NCBI RefSeq assembly: GCF_004368785.1
Contig: NZ_SODM01000004.1
Coordinates: 1-50,421, forward strand
From: Flavobacterium sp. 270
Lineage (GTDB): Bacteria; Bacteroidota; Bacteroidia; Flavobacteriales; Flavobacteriaceae
Direction: 5' to 3'
Length of the DNA: 50,421 bases
Shown here: piece after piece, positions 34,235 to 42,685 of the stretch
How positions within the stretch are numbered: the first letter of the stretch is position 1
Layout: each line of letters starts with the position of its first letter
Notes under the pieces: generated by a model
Databases searched by the model: none
Told to the model about the DNA's origin: nothing
What the model saw: the letters and a program-made list of their open reading frames with translations, nothing else
Position numbers and translations under genes: made by a program

Positions 34235-35155
34235 ATGCAGTTGACCGTTCTTGAAAAACTATGGAAACGCAGTACAAATCCTGCAAGTGTTTCTACTACA
34301 GATGAAACTCACACTTGGGACAACGAGGTTAAAACCCTATACGAGTTGGGAATTGGAATGGAAGATACTTTACAGTTTTTATATTTTGAAAAACCTGATC
34401 TTGAAACTTTCAAAATTTGGATTAATAACAGAACAAAAAACAAGAATACAGAATCTGAAGATGTAACAGAAAATGTGTTATCGGAAGAAGATCTTATATT
34501 TTGGAAAACTAACGGATACATCATCATTAAAAAAGCTGTTTCAAAAAATGACTGCGAAAATACAGAGCAGGCAATTTGGAATTACTTAGAAATGGATCCC
34601 GACAAAAAAGAAACCTGGTATAACAGACATGAAAACCAAAAAGGCTTAATGCTTAATTTTTCTGATCATGAAACTTTAAATAAAAACCGGTTCTCGCCAA
34701 GAATAAAAAAAGCCTATGAACAGCTTTACAATACAACTCATATTTACAAAACTATAGATAAAGTAAGCTTTAGTCCTCCAGAAACCAAAGAATTTACTTT
34801 TTTAGGAAGTGCACTGCATTGGGACACCAGTTTAAAACAGCCTATTCCGTTTGCACTTCAGGGACTACTCTACCTCACTGATTGCGGTATTGCTGACGGC
34901 GCTTTTCATTGCGTTCCGGGATTTCATAACCAAATAAACCAATGGCTTGACAATCTCAACCCAGACGAAAACCCCAGAGAGACAGCACTTAAAACATTAA
35001 AACCGGAACCAATAGCGGGTAATGCGGGAGATTTTGTAATCTGGGATAACAGACTGCCCCATTGCGCAACGCCAAATAAAGGAAAAAGCCCAAGAATGGT
35101 GCAATATCTTACCTATTTACCAAATGATTATAGTACTTCTGGAGAATGGATTTAA
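34235..35155 (+). CDS. Phytanoyl-CoA dioxygenase (PhyH)-family Fe(II)/2-oxoglutarate oxygenase
   Basis: This 306-residue cytoplasmic protein carries the iron-binding triad: His195-x-Asp197 in ALHWDTS and His276 in LPHCATPNKG. Arg287 in SPRMVQY is placed to bind 2-oxoglutarate. The double-stranded beta-helix core spans about 90-300, with ENGYIIIKKAV-like entry (TNGYIIIKKAV), LYLTDC and DGAFHCVPGFH as further family signs. Members hydroxylate varied small molecules, from fatty acyl-CoA to amino acids and secondary metabolites; the substrate cannot be inferred. It stands alone with its own terminator, after the HxlR gene on the same strand. Confidence 0.88.
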   Translation: MQLTVLEKLWKRSTNPASVSTTDETHTWDNEVKTLYELGIGMEDTLQFLYFEKPDLETFKIWINNRTKNKNTESEDVTENVLSEEDLIFWKTNGYIIIKKAVSKNDCENTEQAIWNYLEMDPDKKETWYNRHENQKGLMLNFSDHETLNKNRFSPRIKKAYEQLYNTTHIYKTIDKVSFSPPETKEFTFLGSALHWDTSLKQPIPFALQGLLYLTDCGIADGAFHCVPGFHNQINQWLDNLNPDENPRETALKTLKPEPIAGNAGDFVIWDNRLPHCATPNKGKSPRMVQYLTYLPNDYSTSGEWI

Positions 35156-35195
35156 TGAATTGCTAATCTAAAAATTTCATTTTCCTGTAAAAAAT

Positions 35196-35221
35196 AAAAG
35201 TACAGTATTAACTGTACTTTT
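35196..35221. terminator. Hairpin terminator between convergent genes
   Basis: Eleven-base arms (35196-35206 and 35211-35221) pair perfectly around a 4-nt loop, followed by T. It separates the dioxygenase gene from the convergent aldehyde dehydrogenase gene. Confidence 0.9.
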
Positions 35222-35243
35222 TTATTTATCGCTCCGCGCAGAA

Positions 35244-36602
35244 TTAATTTTTCTTAATATAAACCGTTTTCTTATTCACAAATTCCTGAATGCCATCAGT
35301 CGAAAGTTCACGACCGTATCCTGAATTTTTAGTTCCGCCGAAAGGTAGTCTTTGATCACTTTTTACAAGTTCGTTTACAAACACAGCACCGTCATCAAAT
35401 TTAGGTATCAGTTTAGTAGCTTTTTCAAAGTTTTCTGTAAAAATCGTAACACCTAAACCAAAGGGACTGGAATTAGCAAGTTCAACAGCTTCTTCTTCAT
35501 TCTCAAAAGTGGTAATACCGATAACGGGGCCAAAGATTTCTTCTTTAAAAATAGACATTTCTTTTGTAACGTCCGTAACTACGGTTGGCTCAAAAAAAGC
35601 TTTATCTCGCTGACCTCCCAATAGCAATGTTGCTCCGTCACTTAATGTTGCATCAAGTTGCTTTTGAAGTTCTTCGGCAAGATCTTCACGTGCCATCGTG
35701 CCAATTGTGGTTTTAGTAACTAAAGGATCTCCTGCTTTAAGATTCCCGACAGCTCCCAGAAAAGCTTTTGTAAATTCCTCCGTGATAGAAGCTTCTACCA
35801 AAAGACGTTTACCAGCGATACAGCTTTGCCCTGCATTTTGAAAACGGGCTTCTACACACGTCTTAACAGTTTGCTCTAAATTACAATCTGCAAAAACAAC
35901 TAAAGCATTGCTCCCACCCAATTCCAATACCGTTTTTTTGATTTCACTTCCGGCAATTGCTGCTACAGATCTTCCTGCTGTTTCGCTTCCGGTTAGGGTA
36001 ACCGCTTTTACTTTAGGATTTCTTATAATACTTTCTACCATTTTACTGCCAATAGGAAGATTCGTAAAGCATCCTTCAGGAAATCCTGCCTTTGCAAATA
36101 CCTGTTCTATACTCTCGGCGCATTTCATTACATTACTGGCATGTTTAAGAATCCCAGTATTTCCTACCATAAGTGCCGGAACTGCAAAACGCATTACCTG
36201 CCAAAAAGGATAATTCCAAGGCATAATAGCCAATACAACACCTATGGGTTCATAACTTACATAACTTTTATGAGCTTCTGTTTCAATTGGTTTATCTGCA
36301 AGCTGATTTACAGCATGCTCGGCGTAATAATCACAAAGCGCCGCACACTTTTCTACTTCTGCTAATGCTTGTGTAATTGGTTTTCCCATTTCACTTGTAA
36401 TGATAGAAGCATAATGCTGAGAGAAAGTTCTGAGTTCAACTGCAGCAGCTTTCATTAGTTTAGAACGTTCTGCAAAAGATACCGTTTTCCAGTTTTTAAA
36501 CTGCTCATCTGCTTTATCAATCGCATTTTCAATTTCTTTGCTATCAAATTCTTTAACTTCAAATACTACCTTTTGGGTATATGGATTTATAGATTGTATC
36601 AT
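35244..36602 (-). CDS. NAD(P)-dependent aldehyde dehydrogenase, succinate-semialdehyde type
   Basis: This 452-residue protein has the ALDH active-site residues: Asn130 in MPWNYP, Glu227 in LELGGSNA and nucleophile Cys261 in GQSCIAGKR. The early region with EMGKPITQALAEVEKCAALCDYYAEHA and the short overall length fit the Sad/YneI-like succinate-semialdehyde dehydrogenases. It would oxidise succinate semialdehyde or a similar aldehyde to the acid. It is cytoplasmic and probably monocistronic; no GABA transaminase lies nearby, so the physiological substrate is open. Confidence 0.92.
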   Translation of the reverse strand: MIQSINPYTQKVVFEVKEFDSKEIENAIDKADEQFKNWKTVSFAERSKLMKAAAVELRTFSQHYASIITSEMGKPITQALAEVEKCAALCDYYAEHAVNQLADKPIETEAHKSYVSYEPIGVVLAIMPWNYPFWQVMRFAVPALMVGNTGILKHASNVMKCAESIEQVFAKAGFPEGCFTNLPIGSKMVESIIRNPKVKAVTLTGSETAGRSVAAIAGSEIKKTVLELGGSNALVVFADCNLEQTVKTCVEARFQNAGQSCIAGKRLLVEASITEEFTKAFLGAVGNLKAGDPLVTKTTIGTMAREDLAEELQKQLDATLSDGATLLLGGQRDKAFFEPTVVTDVTKEMSIFKEEIFGPVIGITTFENEEEAVELANSSPFGLGVTIFTENFEKATKLIPKFDDGAVFVNELVKSDQRLPFGGTKNSGYGRELSTDGIQEFVNKKTVYIKKN

Positions 36603-36920
36603 ACTATTATATTTATAACCTTAGTTCATCAAGGGTTCTAAAAAGGTACAAATTATTCTTCCTTTTTTTAAATTAGAAGGCTTTTTTTAACATGATTTTC
36701 TGCTGATGACTGGAAATACCAACATCAGGTGCGTCGGTACTGCCAAGAATCAACATTACTTTCTGTCAGCTTAAAGTGATTTAACCCAAGATTCGTAAAA
36801 GTTTTATTAAAGCCATAATCATAGAAGCATATTCTGATTGATGATTGTTCATCATCAATCAGAATATCCAAGACAGGAAACTGACATCCAAAAAAGATCT
36901 ACAGACAAAAGTTAAACCAT
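36603..36920. other. Gene-free stretch with a strong hairpin and a decayed-looking reading frame
   Basis: A perfect inverted repeat with 17-bp arms (36829-36845 and 36851-36867) and a 5-nt loop lies about 55 bp past the stop codon of the leftward membrane-protein gene, without a U tract. A minus-strand frame (36898 to 36725, 58 codons, no ATG) reads through the hairpin as DILIDDEQSSIRI and looks protein-like, so this may be the tail of a lost gene. Neither interpretation is secure. Confidence 0.4.
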
Positions 36921-37412
36921 TTAATCCTGCTGTTTATGAAACTGTTTCTGCTTTCTAAACTGATAAATCGAACCTGCGACAAAAAGCAGTAATAAAACAA
37001 GAAGTGTGTTTCCAATTACCGGATCTTTAATATCTTTTGCCAAAGGATGCCCTACGGGAATTCTGGTAAAAGTTTCATTAACTGTTGGAACGAGTGACAG
37101 AAAAAAACTAAAAGACAGCAAGAAGTTTTCAAAATAACGGGCTCTTCTGCTCTTTTCTCTTTTTAAGTTTAAATAATATGCCCCTAAAACCAAAAAAATG
37201 ATAAAAATCGAAAATGCATGACCCGGATTAAAGCCGCCGTGTTTTGAAATACCTAATGAGGTAAACGATGTAATGATTGTTCCGTAAAAATATATTTTGC
37301 CGGACAATGTGTTCAAATTAATTTTACCGTATTTAATAAAAGCTATTAAAGCCGCTATAATTGCAGCAACACCTATAATGGTGTGAAAAATTCCCAGACC
37401 TGATAATCCCAT
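36921..37412 (-). CDS. Small integral membrane protein of unknown function
   Basis: This 163-residue protein has four or five hydrophobic segments (about 7-25, 38-56, 66-84, 98-112 and 132-150). Polar motifs sit between them, such as SKHGGFNPGHAF and VNETFTRIPVGHP, with conserved-looking His residues that might bind a metal or haem. It has no signal peptide. I do not recognise a family with confidence; DUF2306-like membrane proteins are one possibility. It lies between the aldehyde dehydrogenase and AraC-family genes on the same strand. A terminator follows the AraC gene upstream, so it is probably transcribed alone. Confidence 0.8.
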   Translation of the reverse strand: MGLSGLGIFHTIIGVAAIIAALIAFIKYGKINLNTLSGKIYFYGTIITSFTSLGISKHGGFNPGHAFSIFIIFLVLGAYYLNLKREKSRRARYFENFLLSFSFFLSLVPTVNETFTRIPVGHPLAKDIKDPVIGNTLLVLLLLFVAGSIYQFRKQKQFHKQQD

Positions 37413-37513
37413 TTTTTATTGATTTAAAGTTGTTTGAAATACATTGCAAACTTCCGATAGATCTTGAAAAATGGTTTTGCTGATTCGTCCAATTATTTGG
37501 CAATTTGGTTCAC

Positions 37514-37552
37514 AAAAAAAAGCATCGTCAAAATAAATCATAACGATGCTTT
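37514..37552 (-). terminator. Terminator of the AraC-family gene
   Basis: Ten-base arms (37519-37528 and 37543-37552) pair perfectly. Read leftward, the hairpin is followed by a U tract from the A run at 37514-37520. Confidence 0.85.
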
Positions 37553-37579
37553 AAAAATTATCCACAAAGAGGTTTACAA

Positions 37580-38437
37580 TTATAATTTATTATTTAGTTT
37601 CTGGCGGTAATTTGTCGGACTGATATTGTATCTGCTTGTAAAACTTTTTGTGAAATTTGCCAGATCATTAAAACCGCAGTCAAAGGCTATTTCGGTAATG
37701 CGGTGCTCTGTAAACTCTAACAGTTCGGCAGCTTTTTCCAGCTTTTTAGCTTTAATATAATTGGCGGGAGAATCATTGTATATTTTGGAAAATTCACGCT
37801 TGAATGATGAAACGCTCAAATTGTTTTGCTGTGCGAGTTCTTCTATTGTAAGCTGCGAAAACAAATTTGCTTCAATTATTTGTTTGAAAGTATAAACTGC
37901 AGGCGAAAAAAGCTGTGATAATATTAACTGTACTGATTCTGAATTTTGTGTCTGAGACAATAAAAGTATAATTTCCTTTACTTTGAGAATTAATATATCT
38001 TCATTAATCAGAGAAGGATTTTCGAAATAAAATAATAATCCTTCGATGTACTTTTGAATTAAAAAATCATTATTTATTTTTTCGCTTGATTTATTTGAAA
38101 TAACATCTTTAGGTTTCTGAAGCAGTAATGGAAGTTCCCTGTCATATATTTTTTTTAATATCTCTGGATAGAAAGTAACAATCACAATTTCACAATTATT
38201 ATCTGATTTTGAATTTTGCAGCTGTTTACCAGACTGCATACAGTTTAATAATAACGAGTAATTGGTAGCTATGTTTATTTGTTCGTCATCAACCTGATAT
38301 TCAATCTCTCCTTCTTTCACATACAAAAAACAGGCCTGCTCTGTAACCGGAAAGTCAAAATTAAACGGCGGAATTAATTCAATTTTTTGAATGAGTGTTT
38401 TCCCATACAGATCGTGCTTTTTATAATTGTTTATCAT
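37580..38437 (-). CDS. AraC-family transcriptional regulator
   Basis: This 285-residue protein has a cupin-like N-terminal sensing half (about 15-120, with PPFNFDFPVTEQACFLYVKEGEIEYQV). The C-terminal AraC double helix-turn-helix (about 185-285) includes QLTIEELAQQNNLSVSSFKREFSKIYNDSPANYIK and ITEIAFDCGFNDLANFTKSF. It has no membrane segment. It probably senses a small ligand; the target is unknown. The two same-strand neighbours, a membrane protein downstream and a flavoprotein upstream, are candidates, but terminators separate all three. Confidence 0.93.
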   Translation of the reverse strand: MINNYKKHDLYGKTLIQKIELIPPFNFDFPVTEQACFLYVKEGEIEYQVDDEQINIATNYSLLLNCMQSGKQLQNSKSDNNCEIVIVTFYPEILKKIYDRELPLLLQKPKDVISNKSSEKINNDFLIQKYIEGLLFYFENPSLINEDILILKVKEIILLLSQTQNSESVQLILSQLFSPAVYTFKQIIEANLFSQLTIEELAQQNNLSVSSFKREFSKIYNDSPANYIKAKKLEKAAELLEFTEHRITEIAFDCGFNDLANFTKSFTSRYNISPTNYRQKLNNKL

Positions 38438-38541
38438 AATTTTTTATTTGTATTTTACACTATCAGATTTTTTTGCACTTAAGCTCCCTGTATTGATCGT
38501 TGGTAAAAATACATCTTATTGCTAGAAAGACGGCACAACAG

Positions 38542-38580
38542 AAAAAAAGCTATACAAATTCAGAGAATCTGTACAGCTTT
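38542..38580 (-). terminator. Terminator of the flavoprotein gene
   Basis: Eleven-base arms (38546-38556 and 38570-38580) pair with one mismatch. Read leftward, a U tract follows from the A run at 38542-38548. Confidence 0.8.
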
Positions 38581-38623
38581 AATTAATTCTCAATAATTGA
38601 AATTGCTGTATTATAAGGGATAT

Positions 38624-39979
38624 CTATTTTATTTTTAAATCTTCCAGCATCGTCGGGATAAGCTCACTGACTGTAGGATGAATATGCACTGCATCACGCA
38701 AAATGGTGTAAGGCTGTTTGGCATACATTAAATTGGTGATTCCGTTAATAATTTCGTCCCCGCCGACTCCCAAAACGCAAGCTCCTAAAAAAAGATTGGT
38801 TTTGGCATCAATCAACGCTTCCATAAAACCCAGGCTTTCTCCTTTTTCTTTGGCACGCCCTACTTTTGTCATTGGGCGATGACCCACCAAAATTTCGTAG
38901 CCTTTATCAATAGCCTCTTTCCGGGTCATGCCTATCCTGCCCAGCGGCGGGTCTATAAATAAACCGTAAGTGGTAATCCGGTCGCTGATTTTTCTTGCTT
39001 TCTTGCCAGATAGAAAACTCTCTACAATTTGATAATCATTGTATGAAGTATGCGTAAAAGCGCCTTTTCCGTTACAGTCGCCAATGGCAAAAATGCCTTC
39101 CACATTGGTCTGGCAATAATCATCAACTTTTATGTAGTTTCTTTCATCCACTGCTATATTTGTATTCTCTATATGCAGCGTATCGGTATTGGGCAGACGG
39201 CCTATTGCAAGCAGAAGATGAGATCCCTTTATTTCCTTGTTGTATATCCTGATCGTAATGCCCTGTTCATTGTTTTCAGAAGCACTGATTTCCTTTGCAT
39301 TAAAAACAAGCTTTATACCTTCTTTTTTCATTATTTCAGCTACCGTGTCACTGACTGAATCATCTTCCCTGCTTATTAATTTTTCGCTACGTTCAATAAT
39401 AGTAACCTCGCTACCGAACCTTCGAAACATCTGTCCAAATTCCAAACCAATGTAGCTCCCGCCAATAATGATCAGATGTTTGGGAATATCTGTAATTTCC
39501 AAAATATTTTCGTTGGTGTAAAAACGAACATTTGCATATTCCTGCGGAACTAATGCTCTTGCACCTGCATTTATGAATATTTTTTTTGAAGAAAGTATGG
39601 TATCTCCAACCTGTATTACATAATCACTCAAAAAATGCGCTGTGCCTCTGTATAAAGTAATTTTTTCATTTGAGGAAATGCCTTTTTCAATCCCCGACCG
39701 GGAATCTTTAACCAACTTATCCTTTCGTTCCTTAATTTTTTTGAGATTAGCTTTGCTTCCCTGCGGAATTTCGATACCCAATTCATCTCCATGAAAGGCA
39801 TCCCATATTCTGCGGGCACTTGCTACATAGGCTTTGGTGGGAATACAGCCATTATTGACACATGTTCCGCCTATAAAACTCTTTTCAATAAGCGCTACCG
39901 TTCCTTTTTTCGATAAGCTAAATGCCAAAGGAGAACCTGCCTGACCGCTTCCTATAATAATATAATCAAAGTTTTTCAT
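38624..39979 (-). CDS. Class I pyridine nucleotide-disulfide oxidoreductase (MerA/Lpd-like)
   Basis: This 451-residue flavoprotein has an FAD-binding motif GSGQAGSPLA at the amino terminus and the redox-active disulfide Cys40-x4-Cys45 in GGTCVNNGCIPTKA. It has an NAD(P) motif GGSYIGLEFGQMFRRFGSEVT, the second FAD motif GIFAIGDCNG and the dimer-interface active-site HPTVSE (His434, Glu439). It lacks the N-terminal metal-binding domain and the C-terminal cysteine pair of true mercuric reductases. It also has no lipoyl-complex neighbours, so a general disulfide or quinone reductase role is more likely. Its GC content looks somewhat higher than that of its neighbours. Confidence 0.9.
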   Translation of the reverse strand: MKNFDYIIIGSGQAGSPLAFSLSKKGTVALIEKSFIGGTCVNNGCIPTKAYVASARRIWDAFHGDELGIEIPQGSKANLKKIKERKDKLVKDSRSGIEKGISSNEKITLYRGTAHFLSDYVIQVGDTILSSKKIFINAGARALVPQEYANVRFYTNENILEITDIPKHLIIIGGSYIGLEFGQMFRRFGSEVTIIERSEKLISREDDSVSDTVAEIMKKEGIKLVFNAKEISASENNEQGITIRIYNKEIKGSHLLLAIGRLPNTDTLHIENTNIAVDERNYIKVDDYCQTNVEGIFAIGDCNGKGAFTHTSYNDYQIVESFLSGKKARKISDRITTYGLFIDPPLGRIGMTRKEAIDKGYEILVGHRPMTKVGRAKEKGESLGFMEALIDAKTNLFLGACVLGVGGDEIINGITNLMYAKQPYTILRDAVHIHPTVSELIPTMLEDLKIK

Positions 39980-40270
39980 ACTAGTTTGGCTTTTATGACG
40001 TATTGATTTTTAAAAATTTTATTTGCTGCTTGTAATCCAAAAAACTGCAAAATCGTACAATAAGAAAAAATAGAATTTTTAAACAGTTTAGGACAATTTT
40101 ACCCCACAACAGTTGCTTTAGCATTTAAATTTACACATAAATAACTGATTTTTAATAAAATAAAGCAAATAAATAACAAACTAAGAAACCAATGGGTGAC
40201 AATTAAAAAGCAACAAAAAAATAAGAAAATTACTTTTATTATACAGCAGATTCAAAACACAATTCAATAA
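39980..40270. other. AT-rich upstream region, no gene seen
   Basis: About 290 bp upstream of the flavoprotein gene with no coding frame. A leftward promoter must lie here, but I found no convincing TAnnTTTG with a -33 partner. Confidence 0.4.
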
Positions 40271-40313
40271 AAAAAGAGTTAAAATGTTAATTATAAACAT
40301 TCTAACTCTTTTT
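40271..40313. terminator. Long hairpin at the edge of the mobile-element remnant
   Basis: Eighteen-base arms (40271-40288 and 40296-40313) pair with one mismatch around a 7-nt loop, with A and T runs on both sides. It is a strong bidirectional terminator between the flavoprotein promoter region and the remnant. Confidence 0.8.
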
Positions 40314-40401
40314 GTTATTTTTGTTTTGTGATTCTTTGTGCCTTCTATTTCCCGATGCAGAAATTAACTTTCCTTATTCTATAAGGGCTAAGCTAAGTCG
40401 A

Positions 40402-40421
40402 GGTACAAATAAGGTACAAAT
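40402..40421. repeat. Tandem GGTACAAAT repeat, possible recombinase arm or attachment site
   Basis: GGTACAAAT occurs at 40402-40410 and again at 40413-40421, an 11-bp period. The ten bases TCGAGGTACA that include the first copy (40398-40407) recur in the same orientation at 42343-42352, on the far side of the remnant. This could mark element ends, but a ten-base match can occur by chance. Confidence 0.3.
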
Positions 40422-40721
40422 TTATTGATGCAAAAATCTTACAAAACAAATTATCAAAAAGAGTTGTATTTCTGGAAAACAATCATGTTAATCAGAACAT
40501 TTTTAAGATAGTAGTTAAGCAAATATAAAAATTAAAACAATTAATAAATCGGTAAACGATTATTTAACAACTACTTCCACGTAATTTATTTGAACTTCAA
40601 AAATTCGGCTGTCAAATATCAGCTGATACAGTCCTTAAATAGATGAGAGAGCTAAATCTCTATGTTTCAAAAAAACTAGAACTTAAAAAATTCATGACGC
40701 TGTTGATTTTCAATATAAAAT

Positions 40722-40746
40722 AAAAAACCTGCAGATCTGCAGGTTT
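40722..40746 (-). terminator. Palindromic terminator of the helix-turn-helix gene
   Basis: A perfect 22-bp palindrome (40725-40746, core CTGCAGATCTGCAG) lies 14 bp past the stop codon. Read leftward it is followed by U from the A run at 40722-40727. Confidence 0.85.
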
Positions 40747-40760
40747 AAAGAAAGAGAGTC

Positions 40761-41096
40761 TTACTTAATGCATCTCTGATTGACATCTCGTTGTATTTCT
40801 CTGATTGTTTTTATCCGCCCGGATTTAATCCAGTCCAGAAGTTCTGATTTTATAAAATATAATTTTTTTCCCTGCTTATTTACAGGAATTTCATTTCGGC
40901 ATACTTTAGAATAAATGGTTGCAACAGAAAGATTGATCAGCTTGGAAGCTTGTAGTATAGTTAAGAGTTCTGGATCAAAATCTTCAGAATTTCTGCCATT
41001 TTTTATTTCTTTTACCAGACGTTCAATATTTTCGACACGCATGACAAGTGTTCCGAGAATGTTAGGAAGGTCTTCAAAAGTAAAAGGTTTCATCAC
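40761..41096 (-). CDS. Excisionase-type helix-turn-helix protein
   Basis: This 111-residue protein has a MerR-like/excisionase helix-turn-helix (about 47-95): LTILQASKLINLSVATIYSKVCRNEIPVNKQGKKLYFIKSELLDWIKSG, the form annotated as HTH_17. The amino-terminal part (15-35) is helical. Such proteins are standard parts of Bacteroidota integrative elements, where they control excision or element genes. It overlaps the preceding gene by 4 bp (ATGA), so translation is coupled. No integrase gene lies in the window. Confidence 0.85.
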   Translation of the reverse strand: MMKPFTFEDLPNILGTLVMRVENIERLVKEIKNGRNSEDFDPELLTILQASKLINLSVATIYSKVCRNEIPVNKQGKKLYFIKSELLDWIKSGRIKTIREIQRDVNQRCIK

Positions 41097-41407
41097 TGTA
41101 TAATTTTACGTATTTCAAAGTCAAAAAAATAAATCCTGCTGCCTCTTGTTTTTTTAAACGAAGGCTCGTAGCGCAGATAACCGTATTCATGCAGTTCCTG
41201 CAGACACTTATGGTAGGTATATTTGGAAGATATTTTGGCAAAGGGTGATAATTCTACCCTGAAAATCTCAATAGGATTGCTAAAACCCTTAACGGCTCTA
41301 AAACACAACAAAGCAGTATAAATGGCAGTATGCGTGCTACTGATTCGATAATCTTTTTCAATAATTGAAAAAAAATCTGTTAAGGGTTTAAGGTTTTCCA
41401 TGATCAA
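41093..41407 (-). CDS. Small winged-helix-like protein of a mobile element
   Basis: This 104-residue protein looks like a winged-helix DNA-binding protein. Helices SSTHTAIYTALLCFRAV and FAKISSKYTYHKCLQELHEYGYLRYEPSF are followed by a strand pair with basic residues KKTRGSRIYFF. Similar small proteins sit beside excisionase-like genes in Bacteroidota integrative elements. It overlaps the following helix-turn-helix gene by 4 bp and begins 6 bp after the end of the truncated DUF3945-like gene, so the three are one transcription unit. Exact function is not known to me. Confidence 0.75.
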   Translation of the reverse strand: MIMENLKPLTDFFSIIEKDYRISSTHTAIYTALLCFRAVKGFSNPIEIFRVELSPFAKISSKYTYHKCLQELHEYGYLRYEPSFKKTRGSRIYFFDFEIRKIIQ

Positions 41408-41413
41408 TGGCTG

Positions 41414-41835
41414 TTAAATCGATTGTGATTTTTTCTTCTCCTTTTTAGTTTCTTTTTGTCCCGAGCTCTCATCATCATTCTCCGAAGCTTTCTTCTGTGA
41501 TTTAGAGATAGTTTTATCTTGCGAATCTTTCTGTTTTTGATCTTTGCTCTCACGATCATTTATACGGAGCATTGCGTGGTCATAGACCTTCACAGTCTTA
41601 AACTGCGGATTGGCTTCTACAAATCGTTTTTTTTCCTCGCCTCCCACTACAAAAGTCACAGACTGTATATTTCCTTTCTTTAATGAATTGATCAGGTCCT
41701 CTTTAAACTTAGGAGTATCCAATCCTTTTATGGAATGTTTCTCCAGTGCCGCTTCCAGATTATAGCCGTAATTCTGATGATAATGGGTCATTTTAAAGTT
41801 ACCATTTGGCTCGGCATCTTTAAAGTCGAGTTTGA
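41414..41835 (-). pseudogene. C-terminal remnant of a DUF3945-like mobile-element protein
   Basis: The frame encodes about 140 residues. The first half (KLDFKDAEPNGNFKMTHYHQ, then NLEAALEKHSIKG) reads like the C-terminal end of large DUF3945-type proteins carried by Bacteroidota integrative elements. A highly charged Lys/Glu/Ser tail follows. There is no ATG at the left part of the similarity; the frame is open only from a TTG at 41851, just after a stop codon, so the gene has lost its 5' part. The break lies near 41835, where an unrelated plus-strand coding sequence begins. Confidence 0.65.
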
Positions 41836-42118
41836 TCCGAAAGAAGCGCAACTAAAAGAGGAGAAAAAAAGAGAACAAATTTTAAGAGAACAAAGAAATC
41901 AATTACAAATTTCAGAAAGTAACCAAAATGATTTTTCTTTTAAGTTTCCAAAATTTGCAGTTATATTATTGATATTCCTAATACTTTTCACTTGTGGCTC
42001 TAGGAAAAGAGTTGGAGCGATATGTAACGATGGAACATCATCTTACTCTACTAGCAGTGGAACTTGTTCACATCATAATGGAGTAAGAAGCTGGAGATAT
42101 GAATATTGGTGGGATTAA
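41783..42118 (+). pseudogene. DUF3761-like protein gene joined to foreign DNA at its 5' end
   Basis: The frame encodes a charged helix (about EAQLKEEKKREQILREQRNQ), one membrane helix (FAVILLIFLILFTCG) and a short C-terminal cysteine motif, GAICNDGTSSYSTSSGTCSHHNGV, of the DUF3761 type. That motif has the CxDGT and SGTCSHHxGV signatures. The first in-frame ATG (41783) lies inside DNA antisense to the DUF3945-like remnant, so the original amino terminus seems to have been cut off and replaced at the junction near 41835. It may still be expressed as a chimeric protein of 111 residues. Confidence 0.6.
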
Positions 42119-42685
42119 AAAACATTTCCTAACAGCGGTTTTAAAAATTGGGGACACACTAATGGCTGTGGTTACTTTTGTATACAAAAAGTTGAAGCAG
42201 ATTTTTTATAATTTGCAAAGCTCAAGCTTTGGCAGAAGGATCGTGGCACATTTTTTTCAGAAGCTAAAATCTTAGCAGTAGCAAAATCTGCCTATGTCAG
42301 GCTCGGGCGAATGTATATCTGCCTAAAGAATTGGTTAAAAATTCGAGGTACACTTTTTTTTCTGTACCTGCTCTCATATAACATACGAAATCCAGTAATT
42401 ACTACTCTTCTTAATAAATAAAAGCGGAACCTCTTCCTCTGCAAACTTTTTCATCATAAACCAGACATCTTCCAACCGATCTTCCCAGCACCAGCCTAAA
42501 TCATATTAAAACTATCTAACAGAAATAAAAAAATCATCCCATTACAATCCTAAAACAAATCACCGACAGCAAAGGCACTGACAAAAAATTTATCGTATTT
42601 TTATAAAAAATCCTGCCTTTACAGTCCATACTCTTGAAAGCAAGACTCAAGACCTAACAGTAAAAACTTAAACTAATCTTATAAA
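42119..42685. other. Gene-free stretch with degenerate coding traces
   Basis: There is no intact gene. A short plus-strand frame around 42308-42387 reads RANVYLPKELVKNSRYTFF and may be a remnant of element DNA, but I cannot assign it. The TCGAGGTACA copy at 42343-42352 lies here. No clear promoter for the SDR gene at 42686 was found. Confidence 0.35.

Noticed and set aside
38624..39979. True mercuric reductase (merA)
   Set aside because: No N-terminal metal-binding domain, no C-terminal vicinal cysteines and no other mer genes; kept as MerA/Lpd-like.
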